The notes under the pieces are model-generated. The model worked only from the letters and a program-made list of their open reading frames with translations, did not search any database and was not told the DNA's origin. Shown here piece by piece: positions 38,601-47,254 of a stretch of DNA of 64,000 nucleotides (position 1 is the stretch's first letter; each line of letters opens with the position of its first letter). The DNA lies in contig NZ_JADPQF010000004.1 in the NCBI RefSeq assembly GCF_015687155.1, positions 310,001-374,000 of the forward strand. The letters run 5' to 3'. Both the position numbers and the translations under genes were made by a program. The stretch comes from Aliikangiella sp. G2MR2-5 (GTDB lineage Bacteria > Pseudomonadota > Gammaproteobacteria > Enterobacterales > Kangiellaceae).

Positions 38601-40020
38601 CTTCAACCATACGAATACGATTGCTGCTGACGACGCCCCGCTGAAAGCCATCGCGCTCAATTAATCGAGTCGTTCCGGTTTCTCGGTTAAATACGGCAAC
38701 CTGCCCTTGTTGATTACCGAACCAGATACGTCCCTGAAGATCCAGCGCTATCGCTTGAATTCTGTTGCCGACTTTGAACCCGTCAGCGGTTACAAATTTA
38801 CGGTAATGTTCATAGGTATCCAGCAGGGGATCATAGTTATCGATTCCGTTCAGGGTGGCAAACCAGATATTTCCCTGATTATCTTCTTCCACATCCCATA
38901 CGAACTGGTGTGATAAGCCTTCAACTTCACCGGGAGAATGAGTCAGACGCGAAAAACGGTTTTCGTAAGACATGGTAAGGTTAATCCCGCCACCCGCGGT
39001 TCCCACCCAGATTTGACCGGAACGGTCCTGCATCAAAGTCCAGACATCATTGATAGCAAGACTGTGGCGGTCCGCAGAATTACGCTGGAAGTGCTGAAAT
39101 ATCTTATCGCCTTTGCGGCGGACATTGAGTCCTCCCTCTTCAGTGCCAACCCATAGGTCACCATTTTGTGCACGTAGTATTGCGCGTACATCATTACTAC
39201 TCAGGCTATTGGGATCCTTTTCATTGTGTTTGTAATGAACAAAGTTCTTGCTATCGGCCTTGCGGTGATAAAGTCCATCGAACCGAGTGCCGACCCAAAG
39301 GCTGCCATCGGTGTCCAGATAGAGCTTGTTAATCTGGCTAGGGGCATCCGGGCCGTTCAGGTAGGTAAATATTTGCTGCTCTACATTAAAGTGAGCAACC
39401 ACTTCTGTTCCGGCAACCCACAGGTTTCCTTTGCCATCGTCTACGATATCGACAATTGGACCATCAGGTAGAGACTGACTATCCAGTGGATTATTAACAA
39501 AGTGCGAGAAAGCCTGCTTTTCCGGAAGAAAATGGTCGAGTCCCTGGTTGGTTCCAACCCAGATCCGACCCTGCGAGTCTTCGTGTACAACATGGATCTG
39601 AGGGCTGCTCAGGCTATCAAAATCATCCGCTTCAGATGCAAAGCGAGTGAACTTTCCGGTGGCTGGATCAAAACGATTGACGCCATTTTGCGCTGTGCCT
39701 ACCCAGAGGAAGCCTTGCTGATCCTCAACAATGGAAACGACAATATTGTTTGAAAGTGAGGTGGGATCGGCCGGATCGCTTTTGAAATTGACAAAACGGT
39801 AACCGTCAAACCGGGTCAGTCCATCATAAGTACCGATCCAGATAAATCCCTTGCTGTCCTGGAAAATGGCTTTGGCTGTACTTTGCGGCAAGCCTTCTTC
39901 GGTACCGACATGCAGAAAGTTAACCGAACTTCTTGTCGCGCACAGGCTAACCGACCACAAACATAGGGTGGCAACAAATAGTAGGCAGGTTAACCTGGCA
40001 AAACGAGAGTTGAAGGCCAC
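35605..40020 (-). CDS. Hybrid histidine kinase with beta-propeller sensor and C-terminal nucleotidyl cyclase
   Basis: A 1471-residue one-protein signalling system. It has a signal peptide, then about a dozen Reg_prop-type repeats (such as IWIGTYDGLTRFDG, LWVGTRFDGLYH, IWFGTWNKGIQRYD; residues ~40-690) forming periplasmic propellers, and a Y_Y_Y domain (~700-790). One membrane segment lies near 810. A HisKA domain follows (NTSHELRTPLNGIIG, His near 855), then HATPase (LHNLIGNAIKYT, GTGLGLSV), a receiver (Asp in LAILDIMMPG near 1166) and a class III cyclase domain (VVFADLAGFT near 1287, GDGLVVLFG, AVGSGVNLAARLE). The metal-binding Asp pair and the Asn/Arg of the cyclase are retained, so cAMP or cGMP output under phosphorelay control is plausible. 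Confidence 0.93.
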   Translation of the reverse strand: MAFNSRFARLTCLLFVATLCLWSVSLCATRSSVNFLHVGTEEGLPQSTAKAIFQDSKGFIWIGTYDGLTRFDGYRFVNFKSDPADPTSLSNNIVVSIVEDQQGFLWVGTAQNGVNRFDPATGKFTRFASEADDFDSLSSPQIHVVHEDSQGRIWVGTNQGLDHFLPEKQAFSHFVNNPLDSQSLPDGPIVDIVDDGKGNLWVAGTEVVAHFNVEQQIFTYLNGPDAPSQINKLYLDTDGSLWVGTRFDGLYHRKADSKNFVHYKHNEKDPNSLSSNDVRAILRAQNGDLWVGTEEGGLNVRRKGDKIFQHFQRNSADRHSLAINDVWTLMQDRSGQIWVGTAGGGINLTMSYENRFSRLTHSPGEVEGLSHQFVWDVEEDNQGNIWFATLNGIDNYDPLLDTYEHYRKFVTADGFKVGNRIQAIALDLQGRIWFGNQQGQVAVFNRETGTTRLIERDGFQRGVVSSNRIRMVEADNFGNIWIGTDDGLIKISAESGEIIEDYNLTGESQLGNTLVRTMFQDENGIIWFGTWNKGIQRYDPEFNTVTSFENNPEDPESLSDNVVRSIYQDGEGNLWIGTFNGLNLLSKQEIDAQTYRFKSFLEKDGLPNTTVYSIVGAPTGKLWLSTNKGLSEFDPIENVFQNFTIEDGITSNEFNGDAAIRSQNDEIYFGSVNGVTIVNPAATSSSSFKPQVVITGFNIQDTPYLGQGVSYENQALNLNYKENDVTIEFASLDFRHPKRNRFQFRLLPYNDEWTQSTEINHAVFTNLDPNQYIFELKATNSDGIWVDDTVRLAFTIHPPMWKTWWAKFIYFALTISLIAFFLNRQEKSLQEQMAINEHLRRVDELKDEFLANTSHELRTPLNGIIGIAESLREGVAGLQNQKTLNHLQLIIDGGKRLSQLVNDILDFKKLSHHNLVLQRKAVDLSSIVNVVLNLLQTLADDKKLQINNAVPGNLPLIYADENRIQQVLHNLIGNAIKYTKKGRIEITASSKNNFVEICVSDTGMGIADEDLQKIFEPFEQAELSETISHRGTGLGLSVSHQLVEEHGGRLWATSKINEGSQFYFNIPVWLENIHEEKIIESIKESKPNQLPHTKLSDRKISKPDSASLFKGKKKGKVLIADDDPINLQVLSDLLHMNGYQVASAENGLKAVELGESEKFDLAILDIMMPGLSGYDVCKKLREKYSAIELPILLLSARNQPGDISAGFEVGANDYVAKPIEREVLLSRIHTMSLLGGLVEAKQQKEHATTLQQACERLGRYFPKQMVNQIITNNDENVLLAQRRLITVVFADLAGFTAISDRFEPESITAILNGFLGKMGQLIEDKNGILNEILGDGLVVLFGALDNMDKTTQAQSAAALALEMQAAMNELSEEWLEQGIDHNVKLRIGIHQDFATVGNFGSKDIVAFRAVGSGVNLAARLENYSPSGKITVSYPIYAQCKNDFEFTELEEVQFKGFNHPHRVCQLAGNKSD

Positions 40021-40221
40021 AAATCCCCTGAGTGTAAATTGCTATAGCGAACTTAAGGTTGATGTTCTTACATCAACTTGGCAAAGTACCCTATAATAAG
40101 TAAAAAGTCATTGTTTAATAAGGTAATTTTTACACTGGTTGGGCTAAATTTCCACGTTACTTTCAGTTTTTTTGATCCAGTACGTCATTTATTCCAGCAA
40201 CAATTTGAAAAGACGATATTA

Positions 40222-41508
40222 ATGACCCAGTTTTCCGACGCTTTAGCCACCGAAACGCGCTCTCTGGACAAGGTTCCACATGCGCCTAAACGTACCGAAC
40301 CGGTAGGCTTTCTGCTACGACTTTCAAAAGCACTGCACACATATGGTCTTCCTGCCTATGAGCTCGAAAATACTATGAATGGTTGTGCCCAGGCGCTGGA
40401 CTACGGCATCCAGTGTATGTCACTTCCGACTTCGATTTCGATGACGTTATTGCCTCCCGATGCTGAGCCACAAACCTATCTGATACGTGTCGCGCCGGGA
40501 GAAGTCGATTTGCAAAAGCTGACACAGACTACACAAATTGCTCAAAGAGTGATTAACGGAGAACTTTCCAGTAAAGAAGGAGCAGAAGCATTAAAAGCGG
40601 TTTCACACTCAAAGCCACCGTTCCCTGCCTGGATAGAAGTCCTTTCTTTTGCCGTGGTTTCTGCCTGTATCGCACGTATTTTTTCGGGAGGCGTCGGTGA
40701 AATGCTTTCCGCTGCAGGAATTGGGCTGGTGGTCGGAGGCCTGGCTCAGGCATCGAGAAATCGTCCGCTTCTGGATCACCTTTTGCCTTCATTTTGTGCT
40801 TTTGTAGCCACTTTGATGGCTTTTGCTATTGAGCTATTTGCGCCCTATCCTCTTGCTGTATCTGTGGTCGTCATCTCCGGACTGATTATCTTATTGCCCG
40901 GACTATCGTTGACAATTGCTATGGCTGAGCTGGCTACCCACAACATGGTTTCCGGTACCGCCAGGCTCACCGGAGCGGCGACGGTCTTTATCCAGCTGGC
41001 TTTTGGGAGCGCGCTTGGTGTTGAACTTGGGCGTTATCTTGGTTTTGACTTTACAGTCGGCAGCGTTGAACCGGTACCGCTATGGTCCATCTGGCTGGCC
41101 GCAGCGATCGCAGCTCTGGGGTTGGTCCCTCTATTTAGGGCCAGAGCAAAGGATGCTGTCTGGTTCCTTATCGCCGCTCTGTCGGCATTTACCAGTGTTT
41201 ATTTTGCGTCGCAATTGCTCGGCTCGTCACTGGGCGCTTTTTGCGGCGCTATCACTATCGGCCTGATGGCCAAGTTAGCCGGAAGATTATTCAACTTGCC
41301 GGGTGCCATGATTATGATGCCCGGGTTTATTATTCTGGTGCCTGGCTCGGTTGGCTATCGTAGTATTCTGGCTCTGGTTGAAAAAGACATTATCCATGGT
41401 CTGGAGATCGCATTTGACGTTGCCGTGATCGGGATTTCACTGGTGGCAGGCTTTCTCATTTCTTCCATGGTGCCACTGCCCAAAGATGGTGCCAAAGATC
41501 AGTACTAG
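40222..41508 (+). CDS. Threonine/serine exporter family protein (ThrE-like)
   Basis: 428 residues from the ATG at 40222. The N-terminal soluble part (FLLRLSKALHTYGLPAYELE, residues ~28-150) precedes about ten hydrophobic segments. This is the fused ThrE/DUF1212 plus DUF3815 layout of amino-acid exporters. I reject the TTG at 40078, since the added residues are not conserved-looking. The gene is divergent from the hybrid kinase. Transport of Thr or Ser is known for the family and not shown here. Confidence 0.85.
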   Translation: MTQFSDALATETRSLDKVPHAPKRTEPVGFLLRLSKALHTYGLPAYELENTMNGCAQALDYGIQCMSLPTSISMTLLPPDAEPQTYLIRVAPGEVDLQKLTQTTQIAQRVINGELSSKEGAEALKAVSHSKPPFPAWIEVLSFAVVSACIARIFSGGVGEMLSAAGIGLVVGGLAQASRNRPLLDHLLPSFCAFVATLMAFAIELFAPYPLAVSVVVISGLIILLPGLSLTIAMAELATHNMVSGTARLTGAATVFIQLAFGSALGVELGRYLGFDFTVGSVEPVPLWSIWLAAAIAALGLVPLFRARAKDAVWFLIAALSAFTSVYFASQLLGSSLGAFCGAITIGLMAKLAGRLFNLPGAMIMMPGFIILVPGSVGYRSILALVEKDIIHGLEIAFDVAVIGISLVAGFLISSMVPLPKDGAKDQY

Positions 41509-41620
41509 AGATTATCATTCGCTCAAACCAGTGACGCTGTTAAAAATAATTTTCAAATTTTGCACAAAAATACTCGTTTCAAACCTCTAGTAAGAATGAA
41601 AAAATAAAAATACGACAAAG

Positions 41621-42088
41621 ATGCGTTTTAATGAGTTAGGAAAATTATTCGATTTCTATCACCGCCAACTGTTTACTCTGGCGGTATCGATCACCAAGGA
41701 AAGAGCCTCTGCAGAAGATGCGATTCATGATGCGCTGGTGGCGGTTGCCGAGGTTGGAATCGAGCCTCAGGATCTCAAAGCCTATTTATTCAAGAGTGTT
41801 CGCAATAAAGCGCTGTTTAAAGTACAGCAAAGGCAGCGTCTGGTTGAGTTTGAGCCGGAATATCTAGAAGCTGTGGTCGATGACGAACACTCAAGCCTTT
41901 TTGCCAGAAATGTAGCAAGAGAGATTGATATGTTGTCGGGGGTGCAACAACAAATCATTATTATGAAAATCTTTGGAGAATTAACTTTTGCTGAAATAGC
42001 GGAACTGTGTGATATGTCCATTAATACCGTCAGCTCCCACTATCGTCGTGGTGTTCAGCAATTAAAAGCGAGGTTGGAAAATGACTAA
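41621..42088 (+). CDS. ECF-type RNA polymerase sigma factor
   Basis: A 155-residue sigma-70 family member with region 2 (AEDAIHDALVAVAE near residue 30) and region 4 (FGELTFAEIAELCDMSINTVSSHYRRGVQQL near 118). It lacks regions 1 and 3, as ECF factors do. It overlaps the next gene by eight bases. The likely target is its own operon; a GTTTCAAACC -35-like element lies about 45 bases upstream, offered only as a candidate. Confidence 0.92.
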   Translation: MRFNELGKLFDFYHRQLFTLAVSITKERASAEDAIHDALVAVAEVGIEPQDLKAYLFKSVRNKALFKVQQRQRLVEFEPEYLEAVVDDEHSSLFARNVAREIDMLSGVQQQIIIMKIFGELTFAEIAELCDMSINTVSSHYRRGVQQLKARLEND

Positions 42089-42467
42089 CAAAGACTCACT
42101 TTCAGAATTTGAAAAACGTCTGCAGTTACTATCAATTGCTGAACCGAGTGAAGACTATTATCGAAAAAACATGGAGTTAATTCGTAAACTAGAAAGAACA
42201 ACTAGTAGAGAAAGTCATGGAATCAGTTGGCGTTGGGGGCTCGCCGTTGCATTGATGCTTTCTGTGAGCACCAATGTATGGTTTTTAAATCAACGCTTTG
42301 TTGAGTCTGAACTTTCCTCTAAAAGTGAAGTGTTCGCTCAAACGAAAAAAAATTACGCAATTAATGCACAAAATCCCGAACCTCAATTATCTACCTATTA
42401 TGGAATGAGAGCACCAGGAATGCTTAAAACCAATTCAGTTACCCTAATGGAGATAATTAATGAATAA
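42081..42467 (+). CDS. Putative anti-sigma factor (single membrane segment)
   Basis: A 128-residue protein with a charged N-terminal domain (FEKRLQLLSIAEPSEDYY), one membrane helix (about residues 49-66, WGLAVALMLSVSTNVWFL) and a short outer tail. It follows and overlaps the ECF sigma gene by eight bases and overlaps the next gene by eight. Size, topology and position fit a membrane anti-sigma factor; no zinc-binding HxxxCxxC motif is seen, so it belongs to another class. Confidence 0.7.
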   Translation: MTNKDSLSEFEKRLQLLSIAEPSEDYYRKNMELIRKLERTTSRESHGISWRWGLAVALMLSVSTNVWFLNQRFVESELSSKSEVFAQTKKNYAINAQNPEPQLSTYYGMRAPGMLKTNSVTLMEIINE

Positions 42468-43446
42468 AAAAATGTGGTGTTTAATACTGATTAATTTTTG
42501 TTTTTTTTCATCGGCAACTATTAATGCGAAAGAAACTAAGAACGAAGGATTTTACGCGAAAGCAAACTTATATTTTGTCCCTGCCAATTCAGAAAAAGGA
42601 ACACAGTTGCTCGCAAATTTTCAGATTTTTAACGAAGAAATGATAGAGATTCACTCAAACAAAAAAAGAGAACTCCCCGGCGGCTACTGGAATCTGGAAT
42701 TACGACTATCTAAAGATAATCAGCTTAAAACCTACTATTGGCAAAGTGAAGGCGTTAGCGGCGGAGAACATTGGCTGGAAAGCGGACAAAAAAATGTTTT
42801 CAGGCAGTCGGTTAGTATCGTTCCTCCGGGTGCATCCTCACTGGTCATTAGTGAAAAAACTAAAGGTGGCAATTTAGTACTGGATATTACGCCATTCGTT
42901 AATCAAAAAGAAAATGAAGAAGTCTCGTTAACTGCAGATACACTTGGTCTGAACCATTTCTGTTTTAATAATACCGTTGCCGTTGTCGATGAAAGTTATT
43001 TTCTGGGAAAAATTGCAGGATTCGGTGAAAGAGTTTTCATTGGCATTCCGGGACTGGCCGATGTGGATCTCTCGCTCAAACCACTAAGGGACTGGAAGCC
43101 TGTTGCACAACTTGACGAAAGCCAGATCGAAATTCAGCTTCCTGATGGGCATCTATTAACCTTGATAAATGTCGGTATCGGTCCTTCGGGCATTAAAAAG
43201 GGTGGGCCCTTTACCGTTTACGGTCAGATTTCCAAACCTTCAAAAACTCGTGAACAAGCTATTGAATTCAGTCAGCGTTTTTTGAGAAAAGATTTGAGTG
43301 CTGAACAAAAGGCAGTGTTTATCAATGCCATTAAAACAAACCCTTTTGTCGGTTTCAGTCGTCTCACCATAGGCAATGACAACAAGGTTTCAGATCATCT
43401 GGATAAAGTGATCGGCAGTTTTTTCGATGGACAAGAATGTGGTTAA
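42460..43446 (+). CDS. Hypothetical secreted protein in ECF sigma operon
   Basis: A 328-residue protein with a signal peptide (cleaved near INAKET) and a beta-rich mature part with no family I recognise. It contains two cysteines, in LNHFCFNNT and at the C terminus (GQECG). It overlaps the putative anti-sigma gene by eight bases, so the three are a translationally coupled unit. It may be the envelope component that the sigma system controls or that controls the anti-sigma factor. Confidence 0.75.
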   Translation: MNKKMWCLILINFCFFSSATINAKETKNEGFYAKANLYFVPANSEKGTQLLANFQIFNEEMIEIHSNKKRELPGGYWNLELRLSKDNQLKTYYWQSEGVSGGEHWLESGQKNVFRQSVSIVPPGASSLVISEKTKGGNLVLDITPFVNQKENEEVSLTADTLGLNHFCFNNTVAVVDESYFLGKIAGFGERVFIGIPGLADVDLSLKPLRDWKPVAQLDESQIEIQLPDGHLLTLINVGIGPSGIKKGGPFTVYGQISKPSKTREQAIEFSQRFLRKDLSAEQKAVFINAIKTNPFVGFSRLTIGNDNKVSDHLDKVIGSFFDGQECG

Positions 43447-43471
43447 CTTGTAGGTAAGCATTGTTGATTGG

Positions 43472-44152
43472 CTAACGGATCTTGAGGTAAGTCTCCAGCA
43501 GTCTTTGGGTAAATTTAGGGCGCAGATAGAAGCCCCTTGGCAACGTTTCTATGGTTTCCCCGCGACTGTTGGTTGCTTCAGTGAGTACCCTTGAGTTAGC
43601 CGCTTTGGGCCTGACTTGCAGGTATTCGCCATACTTGGCATTGAGAGAATCAATCCTCCCGAGCTGGACTTTATCCATCGCCTCTTCCCAGTCGTTTTTT
43701 ATGACCGCGAGATCATCCGGCGATGCTTGCCATAAAAATGGCGTCGCTATTCGATAATCGATTACGCTGTCCTCGGGACATCTTGCTATCGGCACCCAGA
43801 GGACCTTATTCAGTTTTTTATAAACAGGGCTGTCTTCCCAGGACAACAAGTTCTGTCCGGTCAAACTTAAAACACAGACATAGGTTGATTCCAGAACCCG
43901 ACCACGATGGTCTATCGGCAATGTTTTCAGCTCAATTCCCAGATGGTTAAAGTCAGGCTGGGAGAGGCTTCCACTGTCGGCACCAAGGCAAGCTTCGATA
44001 AATTGTCCCTGCCAGCCTTTTTCTCGAGTGAGCTTTTCCGGAACCTGGAAATTGAGCGCTGAGGCCACCTGACCTATCGTTAACCCCGCCAGTCGGCTGG
44101 CTCGATGCATTAATTCCTGTTCATTTGCCGGTGGCGGGACCAATAACTGCAT
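43472..44152 (-). CDS. mutH: DNA mismatch repair endonuclease MutH
   Basis: A 226-residue GATC-specific nicking endonuclease of methyl-directed mismatch repair. The catalytic DxnExK signature appears as DFNHLGIELKTLPID (near residue 66), with upstream KGWQGQFIEACLGADSGS. It is activated by MutL and needs Dam methylation, so Dam should be present in this genome. It is read convergently with the ECF operon and divergently from rppH. Confidence 0.96.
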   Translation of the reverse strand: MQLLVPPPANEQELMHRASRLAGLTIGQVASALNFQVPEKLTREKGWQGQFIEACLGADSGSLSQPDFNHLGIELKTLPIDHRGRVLESTYVCVLSLTGQNLLSWEDSPVYKKLNKVLWVPIARCPEDSVIDYRIATPFLWQASPDDLAVIKNDWEEAMDKVQLGRIDSLNAKYGEYLQVRPKAANSRVLTEATNSRGETIETLPRGFYLRPKFTQRLLETYLKIR

Positions 44153-44287
44153 TTTCTGGATTTCTATCCTTCTGTGGATTATTCAAAGTTTCGACTTATC
44201 GGGTCGCTCAATATAGCAAAGAAATTTGCCGAATGTGGCAATGTGTGTTTATATTAACTTAATAACAGATTTAATTGGTATCGATAA

Positions 44288-44815
44288 GTGATTGATTCAG
44301 AGGGATTTCGAGCCAATATCGGCATCATTGTGTGCAACGATTTTGGCAATCTGCTCTGGACCAGACGCATAGGACAAAACTCCTGGCAATTCCCTCAAGG
44401 AGGGGTTGATGCAGGAGAGGCTGCCGAACAGGCACTTTACCGTGAGCTGACAGAAGAAATAGGCCTGTCAAAACAGGATGTCAGGATTCTTGGTTCAACC
44501 AAGAGTTGGCTCAAGTATCGTCTGCCTAATCGTTATATCAGGCAAGACAGCTATCCTTTGTGTATCGGTCAAAAGCAGAAGTGGTATTTATTGCGATTGG
44601 TTTCAAATGAATCGCGAATTCATTTTGATGAAACGGGACACCCGGAATTTGACCATTTTATGTGGGTCAACTACTGGTACCCCTTGCGTCAGGTAATTTC
44701 ATTTAAACAAGATGTCTATCGAAAAGCCTTGTCGGAATTGATGCCTTGTATGATGGAGTTTCAGGCGCGTCAAAGAAAAAATAGAGGGCGGAAGAGCAGT
44801 CGTAAAGGCAGCTAG
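44288..44815 (+). CDS. rppH: RNA 5'-pyrophosphohydrolase RppH
   Basis: A 175-residue Nudix hydrolase that removes pyrophosphate from mRNA 5' ends to start decay. The Nudix box [20 protein letters not shown], followed by IGL, is near residue 38, preceded by SWQFPQG. It uses a GTG start. It opens the rppH-ptsP-TauE-lgt-thyA-folA run, a long-standing gammaproteobacterial order. Confidence 0.97.
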   Translation: MIDSEGFRANIGIIVCNDFGNLLWTRRIGQNSWQFPQGGVDAGEAAEQALYRELTEEIGLSKQDVRILGSTKSWLKYRLPNRYIRQDSYPLCIGQKQKWYLLRLVSNESRIHFDETGHPEFDHFMWVNYWYPLRQVISFKQDVYRKALSELMPCMMEFQARQRKNRGRKSSRKGS

Positions 44816-44882
44816 CTTGGTTGTTAATAGCGAAAACCTGCCATACCGCCCCGATAAGAAATCATAATGAGGAGGGCGGCTA

Positions 44883-47153
44883 TTGCTGGAGCAGTTGCGT
44901 AGTGTGACTCAGGCGGTCAGTTTGGCCGATGGGCAACAACAAAAACTCGACGTCATCGTCCAGCAAGTCTGCCAGGCACTCAAGGTAGAGTCCTGCTCTA
45001 TCTATCTTGCCGACTATCAGTTTCATCAGTATGTATTAATGGCAACTCGCGGCCTCAATCCGGACGGGGTCGGCCAGATTCGGCTCGGCTTCAATGAGGG
45101 TATTGTTGGTCTGGTTGGACAAAGAGAAGAACCTATCCGCACTTCCTGTGCCAAGGAACATCCTGCTTTCCGCTATATTGAAGAAGCTAATGAAGATCCT
45201 TTCAATGCTTTTCTTGGAGTACCCATCATCCACCAGCGCAAGGTTCTGGGAATTATTATTATCCAGCAGTGCGAGGCCAGAGATTTTGAGCGAGATGAGG
45301 AGACTTTCCTGATCACGCTTGCGGCGCAACTTTCCTCCATTTTATCTTTAAGCGAGCTCAGCGATTTATTTGATGAGCATAACGGGGAACGCTTTTCCCG
45401 AACTTTGCCTGGTGTTGCTGCTTCGGATGGGGTCGCCATTGGTACCGCAAGAGTGATTTTCCCGCTGGAAAATATCCACAGTATTCCCGATCGGAAAACA
45501 GATGACATAGACGGAGAGCTGGAAAAACTTGGTAAGGCGGTTATAGCGACTCATCGGCAGCTCGAGAAAATGTCGAGGCGAATGAAGGGGAAAGTTTCCG
45601 AGCAGGAACTGTCATTATTTAATGCCTATCAGCAAATCCTCGGCTCAAAAGGCCTCGGGGCTGAAGTTGAAATGGTCGTGCGTGAAGGCTATTGGGCGGC
45701 TACTGCGCTGCGAAAAGTCATTCAAAAGCACTTAAATGAGTTTAAGCAAATGGAAGATCCTTATCTTCGAGAGCGTGCGAATGATATTGAAGATCTGGCC
45801 AACCGAGTGTTGGCGCAGCTGCTTAAAACGTCATACAAACCCAAAGTGATTGAACCTAATACAATTGTTGTTGCCGAGAATTTTACCGCTGCAATGATGG
45901 CGGAATTGTCTTTAAAGGATGTTGTGGGAGTTGTTTCAATTAAGGGATCATCGACCTCGCATGCGGCGATCCTGGCGAAAGCGCTTGGCGTGCCGGCAAT
46001 TATGGGACTGGAAGCCTGTCCTCTGACCCGGGTGGATGGCAAGCAACTTATTCTCGACGGCTATAATGGTCAGCTTTATGTTTCGCCGAATCAAACCCTT
46101 GTCAGTCAATATCAGCAGCTGCTGGAAGAAGATCGACAGTTACTGGAAGATATTAGAAAAGAAGATAACCTGCCCTGCCAAACCAAAGATGGTCAGCGAA
46201 TTGCGCTAATGATTAACTCGAGTCTGGGAACTGACTCCAATCGAGCGCGACAGACCGGCGCTGATGGTATTGGACTTTATCGAACAGAAATTCCTTTTAT
46301 GCAACTTGAGCAATTTCCTTCGGAAGATGTACAGGCTTGCATATACCGTGATTTATTGCAGGATTTTCGTGGCTTACCGGTAACCATTCGAACGCTGGAT
46401 ATTGGTGGTGACAAGCAGCTCGATTATTTTCCAATCGAGGAGGAAAACCCATTTTTAGGTTGGCGAGGGATACGAGTTACTCTGGATCACCCCGAAATAT
46501 TCCTGGTTCAGCTAAGAGCTATTTTTAAGGCGAGTGTAGGCTTTGATAATCTGAAGTTGGCGCTGCCTATGGTTTCAACAAATGAAGAATTAAAAGAAAG
46601 TCTGCGTTTAATCCAGCAGGCATTTGAAGAAGTCAAAGAAGAGCTGGGTGATGACTGCTCGAGTCTGCAAAAACCGCTCATCGGTATTATTCTTGAAACA
46701 CCGGCTGCGGTATTCCAGCTAAGAACTCTGGCAAAAAATATTGATTTTATTTCGGTTGGTACCAATGACCTTATTCAATATACCATGGCTGTCGATCGTA
46801 ACAATTTAAGGGTTAAAAATCTCTATAATCACTTCCAGCCTGCAGTTATTCAGATGCTTAAGCAAGTGGCCTGCGAGTGCCAAAACTTAGCAGTAAAGCC
46901 TCAGATATGTGGTGAAATGGCTGCGGATCCCTTAGGCGCCATTTTGTTGATCGGTATGGGGTTTAAGGAATTAAGTATGAATATTGGAAGTCTTGGCAAG
47001 GTCAAGCGGGCTATTTCGCGTTTTAGCCTGGAAGAACTCAACCAGCTGGCTGAAGATATCAGTCAGTTTGAAACGGCGTCCGCCATCAGGAGTCACTTGC
47101 TTAAAATTGTTGAGCAACGAGGGCTTGGCGGGCTGGTGCGTGCCGGTAATTAA
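44883..47153 (+). CDS. ptsP: Phosphoenolpyruvate-protein phosphotransferase PtsP (EI-Ntr)
   Basis: A 756-residue first enzyme of the nitrogen phosphotransferase system. It has an N-terminal GAF domain (about 1-165, with LGVPIIHQRKVLGIIIIQQ), then EI domains (LPGVAASDGVAIGTARV). The phosphorylated His is in GSSTSHAAILAKAL (near 360), and the PEP-binding TIM barrel (GADGIGLYRTEIPFM, later ISVGTNDLIQYTMAVDR) follows. It starts at TTG, which is supported by a strong GAGGAGG ribosome site seven bases upstream. It feeds phosphate to NPr and EIIA-Ntr, not seen in this window. Confidence 0.97.
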   Translation: MLEQLRSVTQAVSLADGQQQKLDVIVQQVCQALKVESCSIYLADYQFHQYVLMATRGLNPDGVGQIRLGFNEGIVGLVGQREEPIRTSCAKEHPAFRYIEEANEDPFNAFLGVPIIHQRKVLGIIIIQQCEARDFERDEETFLITLAAQLSSILSLSELSDLFDEHNGERFSRTLPGVAASDGVAIGTARVIFPLENIHSIPDRKTDDIDGELEKLGKAVIATHRQLEKMSRRMKGKVSEQELSLFNAYQQILGSKGLGAEVEMVVREGYWAATALRKVIQKHLNEFKQMEDPYLRERANDIEDLANRVLAQLLKTSYKPKVIEPNTIVVAENFTAAMMAELSLKDVVGVVSIKGSSTSHAAILAKALGVPAIMGLEACPLTRVDGKQLILDGYNGQLYVSPNQTLVSQYQQLLEEDRQLLEDIRKEDNLPCQTKDGQRIALMINSSLGTDSNRARQTGADGIGLYRTEIPFMQLEQFPSEDVQACIYRDLLQDFRGLPVTIRTLDIGGDKQLDYFPIEEENPFLGWRGIRVTLDHPEIFLVQLRAIFKASVGFDNLKLALPMVSTNEELKESLRLIQQAFEEVKEELGDDCSSLQKPLIGIILETPAAVFQLRTLAKNIDFISVGTNDLIQYTMAVDRNNLRVKNLYNHFQPAVIQMLKQVACECQNLAVKPQICGEMAADPLGAILLIGMGFKELSMNIGSLGKVKRAISRFSLEELNQLAEDISQFETASAIRSHLLKIVEQRGLGGLVRAGN

Positions 47154-47254
47154 TCGTTCTATCGACAACCCGAAATTCTTTCACTTTTTATCCTTAACGA
47201 CTGATAAGTTGGATCGGTTACAATGTCTGTTTCCTGGCACACGGAGATAGAGTC

